Numbered from the stretch's first letter, positions 5,939-12,753 are shown. The stretch: DNA of 12,753 nt from JACKJP01 sp050186955 (GCA_050186955.1 JBFWXZ010000080.1:1-12753); one strand, 5' to 3'. Notes: generated by a model not told the origin, from the letters alone. Made by a program: numbers and translations.

Positions 5939-7156
5939 ATGACCGCCGCACAGACCAGCGCCAAGACGAAGCAAGCCTACGCCCCCTTCGAATGGGCCGA
6001 TCCCTTCCTGCTCGACGACCAGCTCGGCGAGGACGAGCGGATGATCCGCGACGCCGCCCGCGCCTACGCGCAGGAGAAGCTGATGCCGCGCGTCATCGAG
6101 GCCTATATGGAGGAGAAGACCGACCGGGCGATCTTCGACGAGATGGGCGAACTGGGCCTGCTCGGGGTGACGATCCCCGAGGAGTTCGGCGGCGTCGGCG
6201 CCGGCTACGTCTCCTACGGGCTGGTGGCGCGCGAGGTCGAGCGGGTCGATTCCGGCTACCGCTCGATGATGAGCGTGCAGTCCTCGCTGGTGATGTATCC
6301 GATCTACGCCTATGGCGACGACAGCCAGCGCCGCAAATATCTGCCCAAGCTCGCCAGCGGCGAATGGGTCGGCTGTTTCGGCCTGACCGAGCCCGACGCC
6401 GGCTCCGACCCCGCCGGCATGAAGACGCGCGCCGAGAAGGTCGACGACGGCTACCGGCTCGTCGGCTCCAAGATGTGGATCTCCAACGCGCCGATCGCCG
6501 ACGTCTTCGTGGTCTGGGCGAAATCGGCCGCCCACGACAACCAGATCCGCGGCTTCGTGCTGGAGAAGGGCATGAAGGGCCTGTCGGCGCCCAAGATCGG
6601 CGGCAAGCTCTCGCTGCGCGCCTCGATCACCGGCGAGATCGTCATGGACGGCGTCGTCGTGCCCGAGGAGAACCTGCTGCCCAATGTCGCCGGCCTCAAG
6701 GGCCCGTTCGGCTGCCTCAACCGCGCCCGCTACGGCATCTCATGGGGGGCGCTGGGCGCGGCCGAGGACTGCTGGCACCGGGCGCGCCAATACACGCTCG
6801 ACCGCAAGCAGTTCGGCAAGCCGCTGGCGGCGACCCAGCTCGTCCAGAAGAAGCTCGCCGACATGCAGACCGAGATCGCGCTGGGCCTGCAGGGCTCGCT
6901 GCGCGTCGGGCGCCTCTTCGACGAGGGGCGGGTCGCGCCGGAGATGATCTCCATCGTCAAGCGCAACAATTGCGGCAAGGCGCTCGACATCGCCCGCACC
7001 GCCCGCGACATGCATGGCGGCAACGGCATCCAGATCGAGTATCACGTGATGCGCCACGCCCAGAACCTCGAGACCGTGAACACCTATGAGGGCGCGCACG
7101 ACGTCCACGCGCTGATCCTCGGACGCGCGCAGACCGGCATCCAGGCGTTCTTCTAG
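5939..7156 (+). CDS. gcdH: Glutaryl-CoA dehydrogenase
   Basis: A 405-residue FAD enzyme of the acyl-CoA dehydrogenase family that oxidises and decarboxylates glutaryl-CoA to crotonyl-CoA and CO2 in lysine, hydroxylysine and tryptophan breakdown, passing electrons to ETF. FGLTEPDAGSDP at 147-158 is the family's flavin/substrate signature. Arg108 in DSGYRSMMSVQSS aligns with the glutarate-binding Arg94 of mature human GCDH. Glu384 in NTYEGAHDVHALILGRA aligns with its catalytic base Glu370. These features, and the near-human sequence around them, separate it from other acyl-CoA dehydrogenases; non-decarboxylating anaerobic forms are closely related but less likely here. Start is the ATG after a modest GGGAAC-like site. 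The 87 bases before it hold an inverted repeat. A small membrane protein gene follows after 18 bases. Confidence 0.95.
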   Translation: MTAAQTSAKTKQAYAPFEWADPFLLDDQLGEDERMIRDAARAYAQEKLMPRVIEAYMEEKTDRAIFDEMGELGLLGVTIPEEFGGVGAGYVSYGLVAREVERVDSGYRSMMSVQSSLVMYPIYAYGDDSQRRKYLPKLASGEWVGCFGLTEPDAGSDPAGMKTRAEKVDDGYRLVGSKMWISNAPIADVFVVWAKSAAHDNQIRGFVLEKGMKGLSAPKIGGKLSLRASITGEIVMDGVVVPEENLLPNVAGLKGPFGCLNRARYGISWGALGAAEDCWHRARQYTLDRKQFGKPLAATQLVQKKLADMQTEIALGLQGSLRVGRLFDEGRVAPEMISIVKRNNCGKALDIARTARDMHGGNGIQIEYHVMRHAQNLETVNTYEGAHDVHALILGRAQTGIQAFF

Positions 7157-7174
7157 GGCCCGGCGGGGACCGCC

Positions 7175-7579
7175 ATGGGCCGGTTGGCAAGGCTCGGCCT
7201 TCTCTACGGCGTCCTCGGATTCGCGGCGGGCTTCGTCTTCGGAACCCTGCGCGAATTCCTGCTCATCCCGCTGCTCGGCGACGATCTCGGCCGGCAGGTC
7301 GAGTTTCCGCTGGTCACCGCCGCGGTGGCGCTGATCGGCGCGTGGATGACGCGCAATCTGTGCGCGGGACAGAGCCGGGCCTGGCTGCTGTTCTTCGGCC
7401 TCATCGGGACGGCGGTCCTGGTCGCCATCGAGAGCGTCTTCGCGCTGGCGATCGTCGGCCAGCCGCTTAAGGCCCATCTCGCCTCCTACGATCCCGCTAC
7501 CGGGAGCCTGCTGCCCTACGGGCTGCTGGTGATGGCGCTGGTGCCGCAGTTCACCCGCTCGATGCAGCAGCTCGACTGA
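7175..7579 (+). CDS. Small four-helix membrane protein of unknown function
   Basis: A 134-residue integral membrane protein I cannot assign to a characterised family. Four hydrophobic helices are predicted by eye at about 7-24, 43-60, 69-95 and 111-126. The first ends in GFVFGTLREFLLIPLLG (19-35), a motif seen, as I recall, in uncharacterised alphaproteobacterial proteins of this size. Loops are short; the longest lies between helices 3 and 4. Start is the ATG 18 bases after gcdH, with a weak CGGGG site, so it may be read on the gcdH transcript. The final 29 bases overlap the end of the convergent C15 peptidase gene. Coding is supported by the regular helix pattern, not by homology. No enzyme motif is visible. 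Confidence 0.75.
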   Translation: MGRLARLGLLYGVLGFAAGFVFGTLREFLLIPLLGDDLGRQVEFPLVTAAVALIGAWMTRNLCAGQSRAWLLFFGLIGTAVLVAIESVFALAIVGQPLKAHLASYDPATGSLLPYGLLVMALVPQFTRSMQQLD

Positions 7580-8144
7580 GCGTCGCCGCCACCGCGCCGA
7601 CCGCCGCCTCGAAACCCGGCCGAAGTGTCGCGGCGTCGCTCGCCGGGACGTGGACGAAGCCCGCCCTGGCGCCGCGATGGCGCGCGCACCAGGCGAGCGA
7701 CGAATAGAGGATGGCGTTGCAGAGATAGTCGCCGGCGTCGATGGAGAGCCGCACCCGCGCGCCGGTGGCGGCGACGGCGTCGCGGATCGCCTCCGCCGGC
7801 AGGCTGGCGCGCCGCATCGCCGGCCCCGCGGGATCGATCAGCCGCCGCGGCAGGCGGCCGGCGTCGTCGGCGCGATAGGGCAGCGCGTTGTTCATCGCCC
7901 GTGTCTCGACGCGGATGCCGCGCGCACCGCCGGCGAGGCCGAAATGCAGGATGGCGTCGGGGCGCAGCAGGTCCAGCACGTCGTGCCAATGGTCCAGCAG
8001 CGCGTATTCCACCGCGAGGGTCTCGGCCCTCACCTCGATGCCGCCATGCGTCCCGACCCGCAGTCCGGCGACGAGATCGGCGGTCGGGTTGGCCGGTGCG
8101 CCGGGAAACGGGCCGAAGCCGGTGACGAGCAGGCGGGGCGCCAT
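7551..8144 (-). CDS. pcp: Pyroglutamyl-peptidase I-like cysteine peptidase, family C15
   Basis: A 197-residue cytoplasmic peptidase of family C15, whose members remove an N-terminal pyroglutamate from peptides. The N-terminal LLVTGFGPFPGAPANPT (5-21) is the family hallmark. The triad is complete: Glu80 (IRVETRAMN), Cys142 (DAGDYLCNAILY) and His165 (GFVHVP). HFGLAGGARGI at 67-77 matches the conserved loop before the catalytic Glu. The ATG starts one base after the meaB stop, so the two are surely co-transcribed. The last nine residues and the stop overlap the end of the membrane-protein gene on the other strand. Divergent alphaproteobacterial C15 proteins like this have seldom been tested, so pyroglutamate specificity is inferred from the family. 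Confidence 0.88.
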   Translation of the reverse strand: MAPRLLVTGFGPFPGAPANPTADLVAGLRVGTHGGIEVRAETLAVEYALLDHWHDVLDLLRPDAILHFGLAGGARGIRVETRAMNNALPYRADDAGRLPRRLIDPAGPAMRRASLPAEAIRDAVAATGARVRLSIDAGDYLCNAILYSSLAWCARHRGARAGFVHVPASDAATLRPGFEAAVGAVAATLSRAAASSG

Positions 8145-8145
8145 C

Positions 8146-9159
8146 TCACAGACCGAGCAGGCCGGCGATCTCCTCGACCGCCGATGAGGCGTCGCGCCCG
8201 CCCTCGCGCACCTCCGCCTCCAGCGCCCGCAGCCGCGCCCGCATCGCCGGGTCCGCCGTCAGCCGCGCATGCAGCCGGTCGTCGAGCATGGTCCACATCC
8301 ACTTGACCTGCTGGTCGCGCCGCCGGCGCTCCAGCGCGCCGCTTTCGCCGGCCCTGGCGCGGTGCTCGCCGATCGTCTCCCACAATTTGTCGAGCCCCTC
8401 GCCGTGAAGCCCCGACACCATCAGCACCGGCGGCGACCACGCGGCGTCGCGCGGGGTGAGGATGTGCAGGGCGGCACGATATTCGTTGGCGGTGTTGCGG
8501 GCGCGGGCGGCGTTCTCGCCCTCCGCCTTGTTGATGGCGAGGATGTCGGCGAGCTCGATGATGCCCTTCTTGATGCCCTGGAGCTCGTCGCCGCCGCCCG
8601 GCAGCAGCAGCACGAGGAAGCAGTCGACCATGTCGGCGACGGCGGTTTCCGACTGCCCGGTGCCGACCGTCTCGACGATGACGACGTCGAAGCCCGCCGC
8701 CTCGCAGAGCAGCATGGTCTCGCGCGTCCTGCCGGCCACGCCGCCGAGCGTGCCGGCCGACGGCGAGGGACGGATGAACGCGTTGTCGCTGACCGCCAGC
8801 CGCGCCATGCGGGTCTTGTCGCCGAGGATCGAGCCGCCGGTCAGCGCCGAGGATGGGTCGACGGCGAGCACAGCGACCTTGTGCCCCTTCTCCGTCAGCA
8901 TGGAGCCGAAGGCGTCGATCAGGGTCGACTTGCCGACGCCGGGCGGTCCCGAGATGCCGATGCGCACCGCGCCGCCGGTCTCCCCCATCAGCATGCCGAT
9001 GAGCTCGGCGGCGAGCGCGCGGTGCTCCGCCTTGCGGGATTCGACGAGAGTGATCGCCCGCGCCAGCACCGTGCGATCGCCAGCGGCGATCGCCCCGGCG
9101 GCGGCCTTCACGGCGATGCCGCCGGGGAATTTTGAACCCGATGCGCCCGGCTTCGCCAT
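8146..9159 (-). CDS. meaB: MeaB/ArgK-type GTPase, chaperone of methylmalonyl-CoA mutase
   Basis: A 337-residue G3E-family P-loop GTPase that guards methylmalonyl-CoA mutase: it gates adenosylcobalamin delivery and prevents or reverses inactivation, as shown for MeaB of Methylobacterium and human MMAA. The Walker A loop GPPGVGKST is at 71-79, DPSS of switch I at 101-104, ETVGTGQSE (switch II/III region) at 163-171, and the guanine motif NKAE at 210-213. A C-terminal helical arm (about 275-337, with VKWMWTMLDDRL) is the known dimerisation part. The start ATG overlaps the lipoprotein stop (ATGA); an upstream extension in the same frame is a shadow. The mutase gene lies 1.3 kb away, beyond two envelope-protein genes. 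Older literature calls this family ArgK. Confidence 0.95.
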   Translation of the reverse strand: MAKPGASGSKFPGGIAVKAAAGAIAAGDRTVLARAITLVESRKAEHRALAAELIGMLMGETGGAVRIGISGPPGVGKSTLIDAFGSMLTEKGHKVAVLAVDPSSALTGGSILGDKTRMARLAVSDNAFIRPSPSAGTLGGVAGRTRETMLLCEAAGFDVVIVETVGTGQSETAVADMVDCFLVLLLPGGGDELQGIKKGIIELADILAINKAEGENAARARNTANEYRAALHILTPRDAAWSPPVLMVSGLHGEGLDKLWETIGEHRARAGESGALERRRRDQQVKWMWTMLDDRLHARLTADPAMRARLRALEAEVREGGRDASSAVEEIAGLLGL

Positions 9160-9749
9160 CACCCGGGCGGCGTCCAGACGATCCGCTGGAGCTGGCCCCT
9201 GGCGAGCTCTGAGGCCGGCGGCAGCCTGCCGTCCGGCTGGCCCCAGCTCGAATCGAAGAAGACGAGCTTGACGTTCGGCGTGTGGTTGGCCGGGCAGATC
9301 GCCATGCCGGCCCACAGATTGGTGCCGACCTTGCAGTTGCGCGGCGAGATGCCGGCCTGCGAGAAGGCCATGCCGATCTTCTCGCCGTTGGGGCCCGCCA
9401 CCGCCGGGCCGACGCCGTGGATCGCGGTGATGGTGCGGTTGCCGGCGTCGGGCTCGGCCGCCATGACCTGGAAGCCGCCGTCGAAGACGACGAAGCCGTA
9501 GAAGGTGTGGGCGTCGGTGGCGAGCGCGATGGTCTCGACCCGCTTTCCGGGAAACAGCGATTGCAGCTTCGCCTTGGAGAAGGGCGTGCCCGGCGTCACC
9601 GGGCCGGCCTGGGCGGCGGTGATGCGGTATTCGGTGTCGGCGCTCGGCGCGACGGGCGCGACCGCCGACCCGCGCGGCGTCTCCGTCGCGCAGGCTGCGA
9701 GCAGAAGAATTGACGCAGATGCGAAGAAATTACGCCACAATATGGTCAT
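9159..9749 (-). CDS. DUF1131 (YfeY-like) lipoprotein
   Basis: A 196-residue lipoprotein. The signal peptide has a hydrophobic core (about 8-17) and a lipobox LAAC with Cys20 as the lipidated residue; Ala at +2 predicts sorting to the outer membrane. The mature part resembles E. coli YfeY, a sigma-E-regulated lipoprotein of DUF1131: a GPVTPGTPF segment (49-57), KIGMAFS (124-130), a cysteine pair Cys139/Cys152 that may form a disulfide, and the C-terminal pattern WGQPDGRLP...LQRIVW (169-192). That match is from memory of the YfeY sequence. Start is the ATG at 9747-9749; the frame is open to 10046 but that crosses the divergent gene. The stop overlaps the meaB start (ATGA), an unexpected pairing of an envelope protein with a cytosolic chaperone. 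Its function is unknown. Confidence 0.82.
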   Translation of the reverse strand: MTILWRNFFASASILLLAACATETPRGSAVAPVAPSADTEYRITAAQAGPVTPGTPFSKAKLQSLFPGKRVETIALATDAHTFYGFVVFDGGFQVMAAEPDAGNRTITAIHGVGPAVAGPNGEKIGMAFSQAGISPRNCKVGTNLWAGMAICPANHTPNVKLVFFDSSWGQPDGRLPPASELARGQLQRIVWTPPG

Positions 9750-9900
9750 GCAGTGTCCCGATAGAAGGAATCGTGTTGATAGTGTGCCGAAACCTAGGCG
9801 GTGCCGGCGGCGGTGGAAAGTCCCGTCATCCGGTGCGGGCTCTATTGAGGCGAATTCGTCCCGCCCCCGACAAGCGGCGGCGGCAAGGGAGAGAACACAG
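9750..9900. promoter_or_regulatory. Divergent intergenic region between the lipoprotein and the Met-rich exported protein
   Basis: A 151-base gap between divergent genes that should hold promoters for both. TTGATA at 9776-9781 resembles a plus-strand -35 box but no fitting -10 follows; TCTATT at 9841-9846 is a possible -10 for the plus-strand gene without a clear -35. A ribosome site AGGGAGAG precedes the ATG at 9901. I saw no sigma-E/EcfG-type pair (GGAAC with a spaced GTT). Function is inferred from orientation only. Confidence 0.35.
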
Positions 9901-10485
9901 ATGCTGAAGAACCTCGTGGCGACCATCGCCGTAACCGCGGCGCTCGGCGCCGGCGCCCAGACCGGCGCCCATGCCGGCGAGCCGCCGCGCCCGACCACCG
10001 ACTTCTCGGGCGACATGGTGGTGTCCTCGGAAGGCAAGAGCTTCACGATCCGCCTCGCCTACTCGGCGGCGCTCGACAAGATGCGCACCGAGATCAAGCA
10101 GCAGGGCATGGAGATGGTCGGGGTGCGCCACATGGCCACCGGCGAGATGGTGATGTGGTCGAACCAGATGCCCGGCATGGCGATGCGACTGACCAAGAAG
10201 ATCGATTCCGACGCCGAGCCGCACAACACCGGCGAGACCCGCGAGGTCAACGGCATGTCGTGCACGGTCTGGGTCTACGACAAGGCCAAGGCCTGCCTGA
10301 CCGAGGACAACATCCCGCTCGAGACCGACGCCGACGGCGTCAAGGCGCATCTGGAGAACGTCGACATCTCGGCGCAGGACGAAAGCCTGTTCGCGGCGCC
10401 GTCGGGCTACAAGGTGATGGACATGCCGAAGGGCCTGCCGCAGCTTCCCGGCATGCCGTCGATGGGCAAGGGCCTGCCGTTCTAG
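9901..10485 (+). CDS. Methionine-rich exported protein, DUF4412/LolA-like fold suspected
   Basis: A 194-residue exported protein. An N-terminal signal peptide with a hydrophobic core at about 5-18 ends AHA, predicting cleavage after residue 25. The mature part begins with a beta-rich domain (DFSGDMVVSSEGKSFTIRLA, 34-53) that recalls the LolA-like/DUF4412 proteins that monitor or carry envelope lipids, with a cysteine pair Cys121/Cys132 (NGMSCTVW...AKACLTED). It is rich in methionine, with about 14 in the mature chain, several spaced close together at 70-95 (GMEM, HM, EMVMW, QMPGMAM) and again in a proline/glycine tail (173-194, MDMPKGLPQLPGMPSMGKG). Start ATG has AGGGAG upstream. It ends seven bases from the end of mutB. 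Export is well supported; the fold is tentative and the function unknown. Confidence 0.82.
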   Translation: MLKNLVATIAVTAALGAGAQTGAHAGEPPRPTTDFSGDMVVSSEGKSFTIRLAYSAALDKMRTEIKQQGMEMVGVRHMATGEMVMWSNQMPGMAMRLTKKIDSDAEPHNTGETREVNGMSCTVWVYDKAKACLTEDNIPLETDADGVKAHLENVDISAQDESLFAAPSGYKVMDMPKGLPQLPGMPSMGKGLPF

Positions 10486-10492
10486 AACGAAC

Positions 10493-12655
10493 CTACTCGG
10501 CCGCGTCCCGGGCGTGGCCGAGGCGGGCCGACAGATCCTCCAGCAGGCCGAGGGCTGCCTCGGCGATGACGGTGCCGGGCGGGAAGATCGCCGCGGCGCC
10601 GGCCTCCTTCAGCGCATCGAAGTCCTGCGGCGGGATGACGCCGCCGACGACGATCATGATGTCGCCGCGGCCCGCCTTGTCGAGCGCCGCCTTGAGCTCG
10701 GGCACCAGCGTCAGGTGCCCCGCGGCGAGCGACGACACGCCGATGATGTGGACGTCGTTCTCGACCGCCTGGCGGGCGGCCTCCTCGGGGGTCGCGAAGA
10801 GCGGGCCGATATCGACGTCGAAGCCGAGATCGGCGAAGGCGCTGGCGATGACCTTCTGGCCGCGGTCGTGGCCATCCTGGCCCATCTTGGCGACGAGGAT
10901 GCGCGGCCGCCGGCCCTCATCGTCGGCGAAGGCCTCGACCGCCGCCTGGACCTTCCGCACCGCTTCGTTCATCTGTCCGACCTCCTGCCGGTAGACCCCC
11001 GAGATCGCCCGTATCTCGGCGACGTGGCGGCCCCAGACCTTCTCCAACGCCCCCGATATCTCGCCGACCGTGGCGCGCGCCCGCGCCGCCTCGACGGCGC
11101 CCTCGAGCAGATTGCCGGTGCCGCTTTCGGCCATCCTCGTCAGCGCGGAAAGCGCCGCTTCCAGCCTCGCCTCGTCGCGCTCGGCGCGCAGCTTCTCCAG
11201 CTTGGCGAGCTGCTGGCGGCGCACCGAGGAATTGTCGACCTTGAGCACGTCGAGCGGCGGCTCGTTCTCGGGGCGGAAGCGGTTGACGCCGACGACGGTC
11301 TGCTGGCCGCTGTCGATGCGCGCCTGGGTGCGCGCGGCGGCCTCCTCGATGCGCATCTTGGGCAGGCCGGACTCGATCGCCTTGGCCATGCCGCCCAGCC
11401 CCTCGACCTCCTCGATATGGGCGAGCGCGCGGGCGGCAAGATCGTGGGTCAGCCGCTCGACATAATAGCTGCCGCCCCACGGGTCGATGATGTCGCAGGT
11501 GCCGGTTTCCTGCTGGATGAAGAGCTGGGTGTTGCGGGCGATGCGGGCGGAGAAGTCCGAGGGCAGCGCCAGCGCCTCGTCGAGCGCGTTGGTGTGCAGC
11601 GACTGGGTCGCGCCGTGGGTGGCGGCCAGCGCCTCGACGCAGGTGCGCGTGACGTTGTTGTAGACGTCCTGCGCGGTCAGGCTCCAGCCCGAGGTCTGGC
11701 AGTGGGTGCGCAGCGCCAGCGAGCGCGGGTCCTTCGGCTCGAAGGGCCTGATCAGCCGCGCCCACAGAAGCCGCGCGGCGCGCATCTTGGCGACTTCCAT
11801 GAAGTAGTTCATGCCGATCGCCCAGAAGAAGGAGAGCCGCGGCGCGAAGCGGTCGATCTCCAGCCCCGCCTCGACGCCGGCGCGGACATATTCGACGCCG
11901 TCGGCGAGCGTGTAGGCGAGTTCGAGGTCGGCCGTCGCCCCGGCCTCCTGCATGTGGTAGCCGGAAATCGAGATCGAGTTGAACTTCGGCATGTTCGCCG
12001 AGGTGTAGCCGAAGATGTCGGAGATGATCCGCATCGAGTGCTTCGGCGGGTAGATGTAGGTGTTGCGGACCATGAACTCCTTGAGGATGTCGTTCTGGAT
12101 GGTCCCGGAGAGCTTCGCCCTGTCGACGCCCTGCTCCTCGCCGGCGACGATGAACAGCGCGAGGATGGGCAGCACCGCCCCGTTCATGGTCATCGACACC
12201 GACATGCGGTCGAGCGGGATGCCGTCGAACAGGGTGCGCATGTCGAGGATGGAGTCGATGGCGACGCCGGCCATGCCGACATCGCCCTTCACGCGGGGAT
12301 TGTCGGAATCGTAGCCGCGATGGGTGGCGAGGTCGAAGGCGACCGAGACGCCCTGCTGGCCGGCGGCGAGGTTGCGGCGGTAGAAGGCGTTGGACTCCTC
12401 CGCCGTCGAGAAGCCGGCATATTGGCGGATCGTCCACGGCTTCTGGACATACATGGTCGGATAGGGGCCGCGCAGATAGGGCGCGATGCCCGGCCAGCCG
12501 CCCAGGAAGTCGAGCCCGGCGACGTCGCTTTCCTCGTACCACGGCTTCACCGGGATGCCTTCCGGCGTCATCCAGTCGTCCTGCCGCGTCACCGGCGGCA
12601 GCTGCGAGGGCGAGGCCTCGTAGCTCACGGTCGAATAGTCCGGAATTCTGCTCAT
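10493..12655 (-). CDS. mutB: Methylmalonyl-CoA mutase, large (catalytic) subunit
   Basis: A 720-residue adenosylcobalamin enzyme converting (R)-methylmalonyl-CoA to succinyl-CoA in propionate, valine/isoleucine and ethylmalonyl-CoA pathway metabolism. Residues 30-550 form the substrate barrel: Tyr79 (RQYAGFST), Arg197 (EFMVRNTYIYPP) and His234 (SGYHMQEAGA) align with Propionibacterium MutB Tyr89, Arg207 and His244. The Tyr/Arg pair points to methylmalonyl-CoA rather than isobutyryl-CoA mutase (Phe/Gln). The C-terminal domain (about 585-710) carries the B12 motif Asp594-x-His596-x-x-Gly599 (KMGQDGHDRGQ) and SSLAAGH (641-647). The start ATG has an AAGGAG site six bases away that overlaps the stop of the upstream small-subunit gene. 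It converges on the Met-rich protein gene with seven bases between. Length is normal. Confidence 0.96.
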   Translation of the reverse strand: MSRIPDYSTVSYEASPSQLPPVTRQDDWMTPEGIPVKPWYEESDVAGLDFLGGWPGIAPYLRGPYPTMYVQKPWTIRQYAGFSTAEESNAFYRRNLAAGQQGVSVAFDLATHRGYDSDNPRVKGDVGMAGVAIDSILDMRTLFDGIPLDRMSVSMTMNGAVLPILALFIVAGEEQGVDRAKLSGTIQNDILKEFMVRNTYIYPPKHSMRIISDIFGYTSANMPKFNSISISGYHMQEAGATADLELAYTLADGVEYVRAGVEAGLEIDRFAPRLSFFWAIGMNYFMEVAKMRAARLLWARLIRPFEPKDPRSLALRTHCQTSGWSLTAQDVYNNVTRTCVEALAATHGATQSLHTNALDEALALPSDFSARIARNTQLFIQQETGTCDIIDPWGGSYYVERLTHDLAARALAHIEEVEGLGGMAKAIESGLPKMRIEEAAARTQARIDSGQQTVVGVNRFRPENEPPLDVLKVDNSSVRRQQLAKLEKLRAERDEARLEAALSALTRMAESGTGNLLEGAVEAARARATVGEISGALEKVWGRHVAEIRAISGVYRQEVGQMNEAVRKVQAAVEAFADDEGRRPRILVAKMGQDGHDRGQKVIASAFADLGFDVDIGPLFATPEEAARQAVENDVHIIGVSSLAAGHLTLVPELKAALDKAGRGDIMIVVGGVIPPQDFDALKEAGAAAIFPPGTVIAEAALGLLEDLSARLGHARDAAE

Positions 12656-12666
12656 TGCGAACTCCT

Positions 12667-12753
12667 TCAGGCGGCGCCGATGCCGAGATCGGCCTGCAGC
12701 GCCCGCAGCGCCGATACGATATCGCATCCGGCGAAAATATGCGCGTCGGCCGC
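12667..12753 (-). CDS. mutA: Probable methylmalonyl-CoA mutase small subunit, C-terminal tail (partial)
   Basis: The right edge holds the last 28 codons of a minus-strand gene ending in TGA 11 bases before the mutB start. The tail contains ADAHIFAGCDIVSALRALQ, which fits the last strand and helix of the degenerate B12-binding domain of MutA-type small subunits (pattern ...GCD...L..L...LG). Together with its place directly upstream of mutB this points to the non-catalytic partner of a heterodimeric mutase, as in Methylobacterium and Propionibacterium. The frame is open to the window edge and the mutB ribosome site overlaps its stop, so the two are coupled. The fragment is short, so another protein cannot be excluded. 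Confidence 0.65.
   Translation of the reverse strand, partial: AADAHIFAGCDIVSALRALQADLGIGAA

Noticed and set aside
5258..6535. A 425-codon minus-strand open frame across the isochorismatase-like gene and gcdH
   Set aside because: It spans two well-supported plus-strand genes and the gap between them and shows no domain; compositional shadow.
8269..9135. Plus-strand open frame of 288 codons opposite meaB
   Set aside because: Antisense to intact Walker and switch motifs of MeaB; no ribosome site or domain.
9750..10046. N-terminal extension of the lipoprotein to an ATG at 10046
   Set aside because: It would cover the divergent promoter and the start of the exported protein; the ATG at 9749 directly yields a proper lipoprotein signal peptide with lipobox.
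10917..12542. A 541-codon open frame on the minus strand inside mutB
   Set aside because: Very arginine-rich and shifted by one frame from the methylmalonyl-CoA mutase, whose active-site residues are all present in the other frame.
1..12753. CRISPR arrays, transposons, tRNA or rRNA genes, phage or toxin-antitoxin genes
   Set aside because: No direct repeat arrays, terminal repeats, transposase motifs or tRNA-like cloverleaf sequences were seen on reading; nearly all DNA is taken up by conserved chromosomal genes.

Overview
The window looks like a chromosomal segment of a GC-rich alphaproteobacterium, probably of the Rhizobiales/Hyphomicrobiales or a near relative. The reasons are very high G+C in third codon positions, tightly packed genes, a probable two-subunit methylmalonyl-CoA mutase with MeaB, and the style of the Mrp/Mnh cluster. 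The genus cannot be named from the sequence alone. I found no rRNA, tRNA, CRISPR array, insertion sequence or phage gene, and no gene-free stretch longer than 300 bases.

Region 1 (1-2524, all minus strand) is the promoter-proximal end of an Mrp/Mnh-type cation/proton antiporter operon. In transcription order it reads mnhE, mnhF, mnhG, a stand-alone protein equal to the C-terminal part of MrpA (MbhD+MbhE domains), mnhB, mnhC and the first codons of mnhD, which runs off the left edge. Most junctions are 4-base start/stop overlaps (ATGA or GTGA). The order is that of the Mrp-like half of the archaeal membrane-bound hydrogenase (Mbh), not the bacterial mrpABCDEFG order.

Region 2 (2525-2767) is a 243-base divergent promoter region. 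To its right on the plus strand lie msrB, oligopeptidase B (ptrB, overlapping msrB by 11 bases) and an isochorismatase-like hydrolase (2 bases after ptrB), probably one transcript for repair and turnover of damaged protein. After 87 bases containing a 16-base inverted repeat come glutaryl-CoA dehydrogenase (gcdH) and, 18 bases later, a small four-helix membrane protein of unknown function.

Region 3 (7551-9749, minus strand) is a compact three-gene unit: a DUF1131/YfeY-like lipoprotein, the GTPase metallochaperone MeaB, and a cysteine peptidase of family C15 (pyroglutamyl peptidase type). The lipoprotein and meaB share an ATGA overlap; meaB and the peptidase are separated by one base. The peptidase gene overlaps the end of the convergent membrane-protein gene by 29 bases.

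Region 4 (9750-12753): a methionine-rich secreted protein on the plus strand is divergent from the lipoprotein and convergent with mutB, the large subunit of methylmalonyl-CoA mutase, which has all its key residues. Upstream of mutB at the right edge is the C-terminal tail of what is very probably the small subunit (mutA). MeaB serves this mutase, yet it is separated from it by two envelope-protein genes.

Metabolically, GcdH makes crotonyl-CoA from lysine/tryptophan breakdown, and MCM/MeaB handles methylmalonyl-CoA. These could meet in the ethylmalonyl-CoA pathway or simply serve amino-acid and propionate catabolism; the window does not decide this. No clearly new multi-gene system is visible. 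The most unusual points are the Mbh-like gene order, the lipoprotein-MeaB-peptidase unit and the Met-rich exported protein.
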